Under the pieces are notes generated by a model that made no database searches, had not been told where the DNA came from, and saw only the letters and a program-made list of their open reading frames with translations. Below are positions 26,421-33,956 of a DNA stretch of 48,637 bases, piece by piece (the first letter of the stretch is position 1; every line of letters begins with the position of its first letter). Source of the stretch: Calothrix sp. MO_192.B10 (lineage in GTDB: Bacteria; Cyanobacteriota; Cyanobacteriia; Cyanobacteriales; Nostocaceae); contig JASJDS010000082.1 in assembly GCA_030065055.1 (NCBI GenBank), positions 1 through 48,637 on the forward strand, given 5' to 3'. The position numbers and the translations under genes are program-made.

Positions 26421-28877
26421 ATGCTGAAAACAGCGATCGATCAACAAACCCCTGGTAAAGTTTTCGGTGAAGATGCTCTGGTATTGCCTTTTACTCAAGT
26501 AGGAATTGCGGATATTCCTCTAGTGGGTGGAAAAAATGCTTCTTTGGGGGAAATGATTCAGCAACTTATACCCAAAGGGGTAAAAGTACCAGATGGATTT
26601 GCCACTACAGCTTATGCTTATCGTTACTTTATCCAAACAGCAGGATTAGAAGCCAAGTTAAGGGAGATTTTTGCCAATCTGGATGTGGAAGATGTAGATA
26701 ATTTGCGTCAATGCGGCAAACAAGCTCGATATTTAATGCTGCAAACCCCCTTTCCAGAAGAATTGCAACAAGCGATCGCTACCGCCTATGATCAGTTATG
26801 TCAAGAATATGGTGCGAATACCGATGTAGCTGTACGCTCCAGTGCCACAGCAGAAGACTTACCAGATGCCAGCTTTGCCGGACAACAAGAAACCTACCTC
26901 AATGTCCACGGACTATCGGCAGTTCTAGATGCTTGCCACAAGTGCTTTGCATCAATTTTTACTGACAGAGCCATTTCCTACCGACAAATCAAAGGCTTCG
27001 ACCATTTCAATATTGCCCTCTCGGTAGGGGTACAAAAAATGGTACGTTCTGATTTGGCTTGCTCTGGGGTGACGTTCTCCATTGATACCGAAACTGGTTT
27101 TAAAGATGCAGCATTAATCACCGCCGCCTATGGCTTGGGCGAAAATGTGGTTCAGGGATCGGTAAACCCAGATGAATACTTAGTATTTAAACCGACTTTA
27201 GAACAAGGATATCGCCCCATTTTAGCTAAACGGTTGGGTACTAAGGAAATTAAAATGGTTTATGACCAGGGTGGTTGTAAACTGACTAAAAATGTTCCAG
27301 TACCCAAAAAAGAACGCCAGCAATTTGCCCTGAGTGATGATGAAATCCTGCAATTAGGTAAATGGGCAAGTTTAATTGAACAACACTACTCCCAAGTTCG
27401 TGGTGTCCACACACCTATGGATATTGAATGGGCAAAAGATGGGATCACGAATGAATTATTTATTGTCCAAGCCCGTCCAGAAACCGTACAATCACAAAAG
27501 CAACAGAATGTCCTGCGTACCTATCGTTTGCAAGAAAAAGGTGAGGTACTGATCGAAGGACGTAGTGTGGGTGAAATGATTGGACAAGGAAAAGCCAGAG
27601 TGATTCTGGATGTCCAGCAAATTAATCTGTTTCAGCCCGGTGAAGTATTGGTAACAAATCGTACAGACCCAGACTGGGAACCAATCATGAAAAAAGCCAG
27701 TGCGATTGTTACTAACCAGGGGGGAAGAACCTGTCATGCAGCAATCATCGCTCGGGAAATGGGTATTCCTGCCATAGTTGGTTGTGGCAATGCTACCACC
27801 GCTATTAGTAGTGGGGAAGAGGTGACGATTTCCTGTGCAGAGGGGGAAACAGGAAAGGTTTATCAGGGTTTATTATCCTATGAAGTAGAGGATATACCCT
27901 TAGACGAATTACCCCACACCCGCACCAAAATCATGATGAATGTGGGTAATCCAGAAACAGCATTTGGTTATGCGGCGATTCCCAATGATGGGGTGGGATT
28001 GGCTCGGATGGAATTTATTATTGCCAACCATATTAAAGTACACCCCTTAGCATTAGTTCATTTTGACCAGTTAGAAGATGAATTTGTCCAACATCAAATC
28101 CAAGAATTAACCGCTAAATACCCAGATAAAAAGGAATTTTTCATTGATAAACTGGCACAGGGTATGGGAACCATTGCCGCAGCATTTTACCCCAACCCTG
28201 TAATAGTTCGTCTCAGTGATTTCAAGAGTAACGAATATGCCAACCTGCTTGGTGGGCAACAATTTGAGCCAAAAGAAGAAAACCCCATGCTTGGTTGGCG
28301 TGGTGCTTCTCGCTACTACGACCCCCGGTATCAATCAGGTTTCGCTTTGGAATGTCAAGCCATGAAGCGGGTAAGGGATGAAATGGGTTTAACCAACGTG
28401 ATTTTAATGGTGCCATTTTGTCGTACCCCCGAAGAAGGCAAGCGGGTTGTAGCGGAAATGGCAAAAAATGGCTTGGTGAAGGGTGAAAACGGCTTGCAAG
28501 TGTATGTCATGTGTGAGTTACCCAGTAATGTGCAACTTGCAGACGAGTTTAGCCAAGTATTTGATGGTTTTTCCATTGGTTCCAACGATTTAACCCAGTT
28601 GACATTGGGATTAGATCGGGATTCTGAATTAGTCGCCCATTTGTTTGACGAACGTAACAACGCCGTCAAGAGAATGATCGCAAAAGCGATCGCAACTGTA
28701 AAATTACATGGACGTAAAATCGGTATTTGCGGTCAAGCACCAAGCGATTACCCAGAATTTGCCCGTTTCTTAGTTGACCTAGGCATCGACTCCATCAGCC
28801 TCAACCCAGATTCTGTCCTCAAGACACTATTGGAAGTGGCTGCAGCGGAGAAGAGGAGTGAAGGAGTGAAGGAGTGA
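26421..28877 (+). CDS. ppsA: Phosphoenolpyruvate synthase
   Basis: The 818-residue protein has the three PEP synthase domains in order: the ATP-grasp domain (about 15-355, with GGKNASLGEM, VRSSATAEDLPDASFAGQQET and MDIEWA), the swivelling phosphohistidine domain (catalytic H439 in GGRTCHAAIIAREMG) and the PEP/pyruvate TIM barrel (about 480-800, GFSIGSNDLTQLTLGLDRD). It converts pyruvate, ATP and water to PEP, AMP and phosphate, for gluconeogenesis. The family normally ends near LLEVAAAE. Here the last residues (KRSEGVKE) are encoded by GAGTGAAGGAGTGAAGG, the unit that links the downstream hairpin repeats, so the repeats have invaded the 3' end of the gene. AAAGGATAT serves as ribosome binding site. 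Confidence 0.97.
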   Translation: MLKTAIDQQTPGKVFGEDALVLPFTQVGIADIPLVGGKNASLGEMIQQLIPKGVKVPDGFATTAYAYRYFIQTAGLEAKLREIFANLDVEDVDNLRQCGKQARYLMLQTPFPEELQQAIATAYDQLCQEYGANTDVAVRSSATAEDLPDASFAGQQETYLNVHGLSAVLDACHKCFASIFTDRAISYRQIKGFDHFNIALSVGVQKMVRSDLACSGVTFSIDTETGFKDAALITAAYGLGENVVQGSVNPDEYLVFKPTLEQGYRPILAKRLGTKEIKMVYDQGGCKLTKNVPVPKKERQQFALSDDEILQLGKWASLIEQHYSQVRGVHTPMDIEWAKDGITNELFIVQARPETVQSQKQQNVLRTYRLQEKGEVLIEGRSVGEMIGQGKARVILDVQQINLFQPGEVLVTNRTDPDWEPIMKKASAIVTNQGGRTCHAAIIAREMGIPAIVGCGNATTAISSGEEVTISCAEGETGKVYQGLLSYEVEDIPLDELPHTRTKIMMNVGNPETAFGYAAIPNDGVGLARMEFIIANHIKVHPLALVHFDQLEDEFVQHQIQELTAKYPDKKEFFIDKLAQGMGTIAAAFYPNPVIVRLSDFKSNEYANLLGGQQFEPKEENPMLGWRGASRYYDPRYQSGFALECQAMKRVRDEMGLTNVILMVPFCRTPEEGKRVVAEMAKNGLVKGENGLQVYVMCELPSNVQLADEFSQVFDGFSIGSNDLTQLTLGLDRDSELVAHLFDERNNAVKRMIAKAIATVKLHGRKIGICGQAPSDYPEFARFLVDLGIDSISLNPDSVLKTLLEVAAAEKRSEGVKE

Positions 28878-28885
28878 GGGTGTAG

Positions 28886-29356
28886 GGGCACGGCATCCAC
28901 AATCCATTGGTATATAGGGGAATAATCACCCACGCCGTGCCCAAATAGAGTGAAGGAGTGAGCGTGTAGGGGCACGGCATCCACAATCTATTGGTATATA
29001 GGGGAATAATCACCCACGCCGTGCCCAAATAGAGTGAAGGAGTGAGTCGGGGCACGGCATCCACAATCTATTGGTATATAGGGGAATAATCACCCACGCC
29101 GTGCCCAAATAGAGTGAAGGAGTGAGTCGGGGCACGACATCCACAATCCATTGGTATAGAGGGTAATAATCACCCACGCCGTGCCCAAATTCTTCAAACA
29201 AGAGTGAAGGAGTGAGTCGGGGCACGGCATCCACAATCCATTGGTATAGAGGGGAATAATCACCCACGCCGTGCCCAAATAGAGTGAAGGAGTGAGTCGG
29301 GGCACGGCATCCACAATCCATTGGTATAGAGGGGAATAATCACCCACGCCGTGCCC
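28886..29356 (+). repeat. Tandem array of six 57-bp hairpin units
   Basis: Six near-identical units start at 28886, 28970, 29050, 29130, 29220 and 29300, each 57 bases. Every unit is bounded by the inverted arms GGGCACGGC and GCCGTGCCC, and unit 4 has one change (ACGAC). They are joined by AAATAGAGTGAAGGAGTGAG-type linkers, giving periods of 84, 80, 80, 90 and 80. A solo, diverged unit lies at 33490-33545. The array fills the space between ppsA and the universal stress protein gene. Transcribed, it would form a chain of six hairpins. Confidence 0.92.
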
Positions 29357-29399
29357 AAATTATTTCAGGGAGCAATCCAAAATCCAAAATTGTAAAATT

Positions 29400-29930
29400 A
29401 TGTTTCAAAAGATCCTCGTTGCCATAGACAATTCAGAGATTTCCCAATTAGTGCAGGAAGAAGCTCAATCCCTGGCAAAAAATATGGGTGCAAGGGTGAT
29501 GTTGATATACGTTCAAACTTCCTTTGACGAACGGTATCTTAACCCAGTATTTCTCGAACCAGATAGCCTTTATCCCAGTTTGCATACAGAAGCCGTGCAA
29601 AACTATATGAAACAATGGGAAGAACTCAAACAAGAGAAAATAAACTGGTTGCGATCGCTATCTCAAAAATTTAGTAATCAAGGCATTCACACTGAGTTTA
29701 CCTTGAATTTTGGCGATCCCAGTCGCATGATTTGCGAACTCGCTAAAACTTGGAATGCTGACTTGATTATGTTAGGTCGTCGGGGTCACACTGGATTAAG
29801 CGAAATGTTCTTAGGTAGTGTGAGTAATTATGTATTACATCATGCCCCCTGTTCCGTACTCACCATCCAACCCCCAGAAGTTCGCACTAGTCCCGAATTA
29901 ACCCAGCAAGAAGAATTCGAGGCTGTGTAA
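29400..29930 (+). CDS. Universal stress protein (UspA family)
   Basis: The 176-residue protein begins MFQKILVAIDNSE and contains the ATP-binding signature GRRGHTGLSEMFLGS (G-2x-G-9x-G-S, about residues 142-156), followed by VSNYVLHHAPCSVLTI. It is a single-domain USP, longer than the 140-150 residues usual because of an inserted helical stretch (about 50-85). USPs bind ATP and respond to stress such as starvation or low oxygen. It lies on the same strand as ppsA, across the hairpin array. Confidence 0.95.
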   Translation: MFQKILVAIDNSEISQLVQEEAQSLAKNMGARVMLIYVQTSFDERYLNPVFLEPDSLYPSLHTEAVQNYMKQWEELKQEKINWLRSLSQKFSNQGIHTEFTLNFGDPSRMICELAKTWNADLIMLGRRGHTGLSEMFLGSVSNYVLHHAPCSVLTIQPPEVRTSPELTQQEEFEAV

Positions 29931-30056
29931 TTAATCTTTGATCTTGCGATCGCTCTATTGTTTAATTTCTATCTTTATGAACGGCAAAAATTTCCAATCG
30001 TCAATCTAAAATCCAAAATTGATTGACTTCTCCGAATTTAGTTCACGGAGGTCATC

Positions 30057-30524
30057 ATGAACAGAATCATTCATCAGCTCGCCATCAGTGCTAGCGTATT
30101 TGTAATTAGTCTCCTCCCAGCCAATCCAGCACTTGCCCAACCAGGAGGTTGCTGTGGTTATGGGTCTTGTTACGGAGGAAACTACCAACAAAGGATGTAT
30201 AAAACTCAATCCATAGAAGACATTACTGGTCAAGTAATTAGTGTTCATAATATTACTTCACCTAGAAACACTTCTGGCGGCGTACATCTAATAGTTAAAA
30301 CAGCAAAAGAAGACATTGATGTCCATCTTGGACCCGCTTGGTACATCAATAACCAAAATATCAAAATAAATCTGCAAGATAAGATTAGAGTCCGGGGTTG
30401 GAGAATTTCCATTGCCGGAAAACCAGCCATTATTGCAGCTGAAGTGGCAAAAGGCGATCAGGTTATTACCTTGCGGAATCCAGATGGTTCCCCACTGTGG
30501 AGTGGTAGAGAAAGATGGTACTAA
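30057..30524 (+). CDS. Small exported protein, putative OB-fold
   Basis: The 155-residue protein has a signal peptide cleaved near PALAQP (residues 1-28), a short Gly/Cys/Tyr-rich stretch (GGCCGYGSCYGGNY, about 31-44) and a beta-rich domain (about 53-150) with GQVISVHNI, VHLIVKT, DIDVHLGPAWYI and DKIRVRGWRI. The strand pattern recalls small periplasmic OB-fold proteins. A strong GGAGGT ribosome binding site lies 4 bases before the ATG. Function is unknown. The cysteine cluster might bind metal. Confidence 0.75.
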   Translation: MNRIIHQLAISASVFVISLLPANPALAQPGGCCGYGSCYGGNYQQRMYKTQSIEDITGQVISVHNITSPRNTSGGVHLIVKTAKEDIDVHLGPAWYINNQNIKINLQDKIRVRGWRISIAGKPAIIAAEVAKGDQVITLRNPDGSPLWSGRERWY

Positions 30525-30570
30525 CTGATAACTGGCACCATTCAAGGACAAGAACCAGAGGCTCTATATT

Positions 30571-30599
30571 CTAGTTACCAGGCTCAGCCTGGTAACTAG
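30571..30599. terminator. Perfect 14-bp hairpin after the exported-protein gene
   Basis: CTAGTTACCAGGCT pairs with AGCCTGGTAACTAG across a single base. It lies 46 bases after the stop. It resembles the common cyanobacterial GTTACCAGGC-type palindromic repeats and may serve as a 3' end. There is no T-run. Confidence 0.5.
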
Positions 30600-30619
30600 G
30601 GGAATATACCAAGTATTTC

Positions 30620-30668
30620 AGTGCGTTGAAACGCACTTCGTTTATTAGCCCGCAATTCATTGCAGGGC
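30620..30668. repeat. Double-hairpin element, copy 1
   Basis: The palindrome AGTGCGTTGAAACGCACT (30620-30637) is followed by the hairpin GCCCGCAAT...ATTGCAGGGC (30648-30668). An inverted copy of the layout, with altered stem sequence, lies at 33604-33652. Such structures often mark ends of IS200/IS605-type elements and derived MITEs. Confidence 0.6.
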
Positions 30669-30742
30669 GCTCAAGAACGGCAAAGCGAGGTTTTCAGGGT
30701 GATGTATTTGACCCCTCACTTCATTGCTCCACAACATCATAA

Positions 30743-30777
30743 AATTTGGGGGCTTGATACCGATTACTGCTTGGTCA
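30743..30777 (+). repeat. 35-bp dispersed repeat, copy 1
   Basis: AATTTGGGGGCTTGATACCG onward matches 41931-41965 at all but one of 35 positions. No open frame is shared. Its origin is unknown. Confidence 0.7.
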
Positions 30778-31008
30778 AAATTAAAGGGAACAGGGAACAG
30801 GGAGCAGGGAACAGTGCAGGCGTTGGACGAGGATTTAAACCCCGTCCAAAGCAATCGTCCCACTCATGACGGGGCTTGGAACCCACTGGTGGGTCGAGGG
30901 AACTCAAGGGCAACAACCTTTGACTGTTGCCTGTTGCCCGTTCCCTATTCCCTCGACCGAAGGTCGGTCAAAAAAAATCAAATTTCATCAAATTCAAGGA
31001 AGAAAAAC

Positions 31009-31632
31009 ATGGAAAGAAAGGCAACCAACCCATTATTACCACTCATGGAAATTCCTGCTGGATACCTCAACATCATGGGCTACATTGATGAATCAGAGGT
31101 AAACGGACCTGGTTGTCGTGCCGTTGTTTGGGTACAAGGTTGTCTGCGGGAATGTCCTAGTTGTTTTAATCCCGATTCTTGGTCATTTGAGATTAACCAA
31201 TTAATTACTGTGGAAGCTTTGGCAGAAAAAATTCTCAGTAATCCCCGCAATACTGGTGTAACATTTTCCGGGGGAGAACCATTTTGGCAAGCACCAGCAT
31301 TGGCTGCTTTGGCACGTAAGCTCAAAGCTGCTGGATTAAATGTGATGTCATTTACAGGCTTTACCCTAGAAAGATTACAATCTGAGTATGCCCCTGCTGG
31401 GGCACAAGAATTAATTGACCAATTAGATATTTTAATCGATGGGGCATTTGTAGAGTCCCTGGCAATTAACGATCCCACCTCTCCTGTATCTTCGAGTAAC
31501 CAGCGAGTACACATATTCAATCCTGCCTTCCAAGATAAAATTACTTGGGCAAGCGATCAAACAGAAATTCATATATTTAAAGATGGTAGCCGTATTGTAA
31601 CTGGCTATCGCGGTTGGATGGAACAACCTTAG
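31009..31632 (+). CDS. NrdG-like radical SAM activating protein
   Basis: The 207-residue protein (start ATG at 31009 with AAGGAAG about 8 bases before) has the radical SAM cluster CLRECPSC (C45, C49, C52, CxxxCxxC), the SAM-binding GGEP motif (88-91) and a short, incomplete barrel. These features fit class III ribonucleotide reductase activases and similar single-cluster activating enzymes. Such enzymes make a glycyl radical on a partner and work only without oxygen. No nrdD or other glycyl-radical enzyme is in the window, so the partner is unknown. An upstream extension of the frame to 30724 runs through repeats and is rejected. It precedes the rogue psbA on the same strand. Confidence 0.87.
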   Translation: MERKATNPLLPLMEIPAGYLNIMGYIDESEVNGPGCRAVVWVQGCLRECPSCFNPDSWSFEINQLITVEALAEKILSNPRNTGVTFSGGEPFWQAPALAALARKLKAAGLNVMSFTGFTLERLQSEYAPAGAQELIDQLDILIDGAFVESLAINDPTSPVSSSNQRVHIFNPAFQDKITWASDQTEIHIFKDGSRIVTGYRGWMEQP

Positions 31633-31633
31633 G

Positions 31634-31821
31634 AGTTGTTAGTTGTTAGTTGATAGTTGTTAGTTGTTAGTTGTCAGTTGTTGGTTGATGGTTGGTGGTT
31701 GGTGGTTAATGGTTGATGGTTGATGGTTGGTGGTTGACGGTTAGGAATTTTTTATCCTTCCCTCCTTCCCTCCTTCCCTCCTTCCCTCCTTCCCTCCTTC
31801 CCTCCTTCCCTCCTTCCCTCC
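31634..31821. repeat. STRR arrays: GTTAGTT/GTTGATG heptamers, then CCTTCCCT octamers
   Basis: From 31634 to 31743 run about 15 imperfect heptamers of the GTTAGTT, GTTGATG and GTTGGTG types. From about 31755 to 31821 run eight exact CCTTCCCT octamers. Both are typical of short tandem repeats in filamentous cyanobacteria and separate the radical SAM gene from psbA. Confidence 0.9.
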
Positions 31822-32079
31822 ATCACTACTTCTTCACAAATTCCTCAAATTGTTCACCTATAACTAAAGTGAGAAAATAGGTTCTTGAATCAGCTAAATG
31901 CAGCAAACATAGGGTGCTGTAAGGCTGTTCCTTTGGAACATCGCAGTTCAGTGATTCACTTTTAGATTTTGGATTTAATCTCAACCAAAAAGGTAAGTGA
32001 TATCAATTGTTTTGATTCTCCTCTCCATCTCATTGGCTGCGTGCAAATGATGCTGCATATAGGCTGAGGAGGAAGTTGT

Positions 32080-33156
32080 ATGAATACAGTTATTCTTCGC
32101 CGCAAAAAATTTAACATCTTTGATATCTGGGATCGTTTTTGTACTTGGATTACCAGCACCGAAAATCGCATCTATATAGGCTGGTTTGGCGTGCTAATGA
32201 TTCCTTGTCTACTCGCCGCCACCATTTGTTTTGTACTAGCTTTTATCGCCGCTCCTGGGGTTGATATGGAGGGGATTCGGGAACCAGTTTTAGGTTCTCT
32301 GATGAGTGGTAACAATATAATTACAGCCTCTGTGGTTCCTACTTCTGCTGCCATTGGTTTACATTTTTACCCCATTTGGGCAGCAGGTTCCCTTGATGAA
32401 TGGTTGTATAATGGCGGACCATATCAATTAATTGTGTTCCACTTTTTAATTGGTATTTGGTGCTATTTGGGAAGGCTGTGGGAGTTGAGTTATCGCCTAG
32501 GAATGCGTCCTTGGATTACTGTTGCTTTTTCTGCACCGGTTGCAGCTGCTACAGCAGTTTTGCTAGTTTACCCCATTGGTCAAGGTAGCTTTTCTGTCGG
32601 TTTACCCCTAGGCATTGCAGGCACTTTCCACTTTATGATGGCATTCCAATCCGCTCATAATATCCTCATGCATCCCTTCCATATGTTGGGTGTCGCAGGA
32701 GTGTTTGGTGGGGCGCTCTTGAGTGCTTTACATGGCTCCTTAGTTACATCAACCCTGATTCGACAAACTCAGGCAGATGAATCGCCCAGTTTAGGATATG
32801 AGTTAGGTCAACCTCAAGTTACTTACAAATATCTTGCTGGACACCATAGCTTCTTGGGAAGGTTGCTCATTCCTACCTTTGGTAGTAAAAATCACCGCGC
32901 TTTTCATTTCCTGTTAGTAGCTTTGCCAACTATCGGTATTTGGTTCGCTGCTTTAGGTGTATGTGTTATGGCATTTAACCTCAATGGCTTTAACTTTAAC
33001 CATGCCATCTTAGATAGTCGGGGTACAGTCATTAGTACGGATGCGGAGATGCTCAATCGTGCTAATTTGGGTATACAAGCAATGCACGCTCCCAATACCC
33101 ATCATTTCCCGATTCTTCTGTCGAGTGGCGAACCTGTTCCCGTACCAATGTCTTGA
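32080..33156 (+). CDS. psbA: Rogue photosystem II D1 protein (PsbA paralogue)
   Basis: The 358-residue protein aligns with D1 along its length (five membrane helices) but lacks most Mn4CaO5 ligands. With D1 numbering mapped: D170 is V173, E189 is A192, E333 is A337, D342 is L346 and A344 is S348. H332 (H336) and H337 (H341) remain. Y161 (Y164), H190 (H193), chlorophyll-ligand H198 and iron ligands H215 and H272 are kept. In the QB pocket S264 is G268 and F255 is L259, while H252 is kept. This fits the rogue or sentinel D1 class, which forms PSII unable to oxidise water. ChlF (chlorophyll f synthase) is an alternative, but no far-red cluster genes are near. A strong GAGGAGGAA site precedes the ATG. 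Confidence 0.93.
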   Translation: MNTVILRRKKFNIFDIWDRFCTWITSTENRIYIGWFGVLMIPCLLAATICFVLAFIAAPGVDMEGIREPVLGSLMSGNNIITASVVPTSAAIGLHFYPIWAAGSLDEWLYNGGPYQLIVFHFLIGIWCYLGRLWELSYRLGMRPWITVAFSAPVAAATAVLLVYPIGQGSFSVGLPLGIAGTFHFMMAFQSAHNILMHPFHMLGVAGVFGGALLSALHGSLVTSTLIRQTQADESPSLGYELGQPQVTYKYLAGHHSFLGRLLIPTFGSKNHRAFHFLLVALPTIGIWFAALGVCVMAFNLNGFNFNHAILDSRGTVISTDAEMLNRANLGIQAMHAPNTHHFPILLSSGEPVPVPMS

Positions 33157-33170
33157 GAATTACAGCGTAA

Positions 33171-33187
33171 GGTGGGCATTGCCCACC
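33171..33187. repeat. 17-bp palindrome GGTGGGCANTGCCCACC, copy 2
   Basis: Perfect palindrome 15 bases after the psbA stop, similar in placement to the copy behind the malic enzyme gene. Possibly a 3'-end hairpin for the psbA transcript. Confidence 0.7.
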
Positions 33188-33249
33188 CTACGAACGTCGC
33201 AATTTACAGGAAAAGTGCTTTGTAACTAATTGATTACAGTTACAGAGTC

Positions 33250-33341
33250 AGGACTTACGCAAGGACAACGTAAACACAGTCATTGCGACGCAAGGAAGCA
33301 ATCCCAAACGCCTGATTTTTCGTAGCGAGTGCGTAAGTCCT
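33250..33341. repeat. MITE-like unit with 12-bp inverted ends
   Basis: AGGACTTACGCA (33250-33261) and its exact complement (33330-33341) bound a 92-bp non-coding unit. A lone copy of one end lies at 15721-15732. This is a non-autonomous element; the parental transposon is not in the window. Confidence 0.7.
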
Positions 33342-33489
33342 AAGAGTATTTATCAAAAGCTGAATCAACAGTTATGATAGGTATATTTTCAGTTATAGAT
33401 TCGTTCAAATATTTTCGCGCACCTCACGCACCCTACAGGAAAAATATGCCTAATGCAAATAATGTTTGCGACATATCCATGATTCGTAA

Positions 33490-33545
33490 GGGCACGGCAT
33501 CCACAATATTTTGGTGTATAAAATTATCATTATGATGCCGTGCCC
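33490..33545 (+). repeat. Solo copy of the hairpin-array unit
   Basis: A 56-base unit with arms GGGCACGGCATC and GATGCCGTGCCC, sharing the CATCCACAAT and TTGGTGTA core with the tandem array at 28886-29356. It is diverged in the middle. It shows the array unit is a dispersed element that has been amplified locally near ppsA. Confidence 0.85.
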
Positions 33546-33603
33546 CTACCCATCTGTGCCACTCTTTTTTAAAAATGGTATAACAACTTAGCCCGATAAT
33601 TCA

Positions 33604-33652
33604 CCTGGAAATTTATTTCCAGGCTCATCAACGAAGTGCGTTTCAACGCAGT
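33604..33652. repeat. Double-hairpin element, copy 2 (inverted)
   Basis: The hairpin CCTGGAAA-TTTA-TTTCCAGG (33604-33623) is followed by AAGTGCGTTTCAACGCAGT, the near-palindrome seen at 30620-30637. Orientation is opposite to copy 1. The hairpin could also mark the left end of the tnpB element that follows. Confidence 0.6.
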
Positions 33653-33720
33653 CTTATAAAACTGGTCGAAGTTCAAAACCCCTGGCTTGTAGCTGGGGGA
33701 TGTAGAACGAGGTAGCACGT

Positions 33721-33900
33721 TTACGTGCCTGATTCTTCAATCAGTGTATCAATATAATCTCTAAGCCGTTCCTGCCAATGTGGGATGGCTTTTAGTTTTT
33801 CTAATTGTCCTTGGCGAGGTTTAAAACTAACTGGTTTTTCTCCTAAAGGCTTGTCACCAATAGATTTTGCCCTATATCGATTATTTTTCTGGAAAGGCAT
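33721..33900 (-). CDS. Small protein divergent from tnpB
   Basis: A 59-codon frame starts with ATG at 33900 and encodes MPFQKNNRYRAKSIGDKPLG, then GEKPVSFKPRQGQLEKLKAI and an acidic helical tail (WQERLRDYIDTLIEES). The layout (basic strand, then two helices) resembles small cyanobacterial ribbon-helix-helix-like proteins that often stand beside transposon genes. It is divergent from tnpB with 56 bases between starts. Short size limits confidence. Confidence 0.55.
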   Translation of the reverse strand: MPFQKNNRYRAKSIGDKPLGEKPVSFKPRQGQLEKLKAIPHWQERLRDYIDTLIEESGT

Positions 33901-33956
33901 TTACTTTTGCTGTATATGTTCGTATACTAGCATAATAAACATTGAAAGGTCGGTCA

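Larger units (their letters stand above)
30525..31008. other. Repeat-rich spacer before the radical SAM gene
   Basis: No supported gene, although a frame stays open upstream of the radical SAM start. The spacer holds a perfect hairpin (30571-30599), an IS605-end-like pair of hairpins (30620-30668), a 35-bp dispersed repeat (30743-30777) and GGAACAGGGAACAGGG / TGTTGCCTGTTGCCCG tracts (about 30785-30815 and 30910-30950). Confidence 0.6.
33188..33720. other. Gene-free region with mobile-looking repeats
   Basis: No gene. It contains the MITE-like unit at 33250-33341, a segment 33403-33448 related to 21912-21954, the solo hairpin unit 33490-33545 and the double-hairpin element 33604-33652. Together they make a dense repeat landing site between psbA and tnpB. 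Confidence 0.6.

Noticed and set aside
28748-29347. Minus-strand frames across the hairpin array
   Set aside because: Their proteins repeat the same 20-25 residues because they translate the repeat; there is no start context.
28886-29356. CRISPR array reading of the six-unit repeat
   Set aside because: Units are 57 bases with 23-33-base linkers that are nearly identical to each other; spacers should be unique, and no cas genes are present.
30724-31008. Upstream extension of the radical SAM gene
   Set aside because: The extension runs through dispersed repeats and an AACAGGGAACAGGG tract. The Met at 31009 has a ribosome binding site and matches family length.
32080-33156. ChlF (chlorophyll f synthase) identity for the psbA-family gene
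   Set aside because: Ligand loss alone does not separate ChlF from other rogue D1s, and no far-red photoacclimation genes are nearby. Phylogeny is needed.
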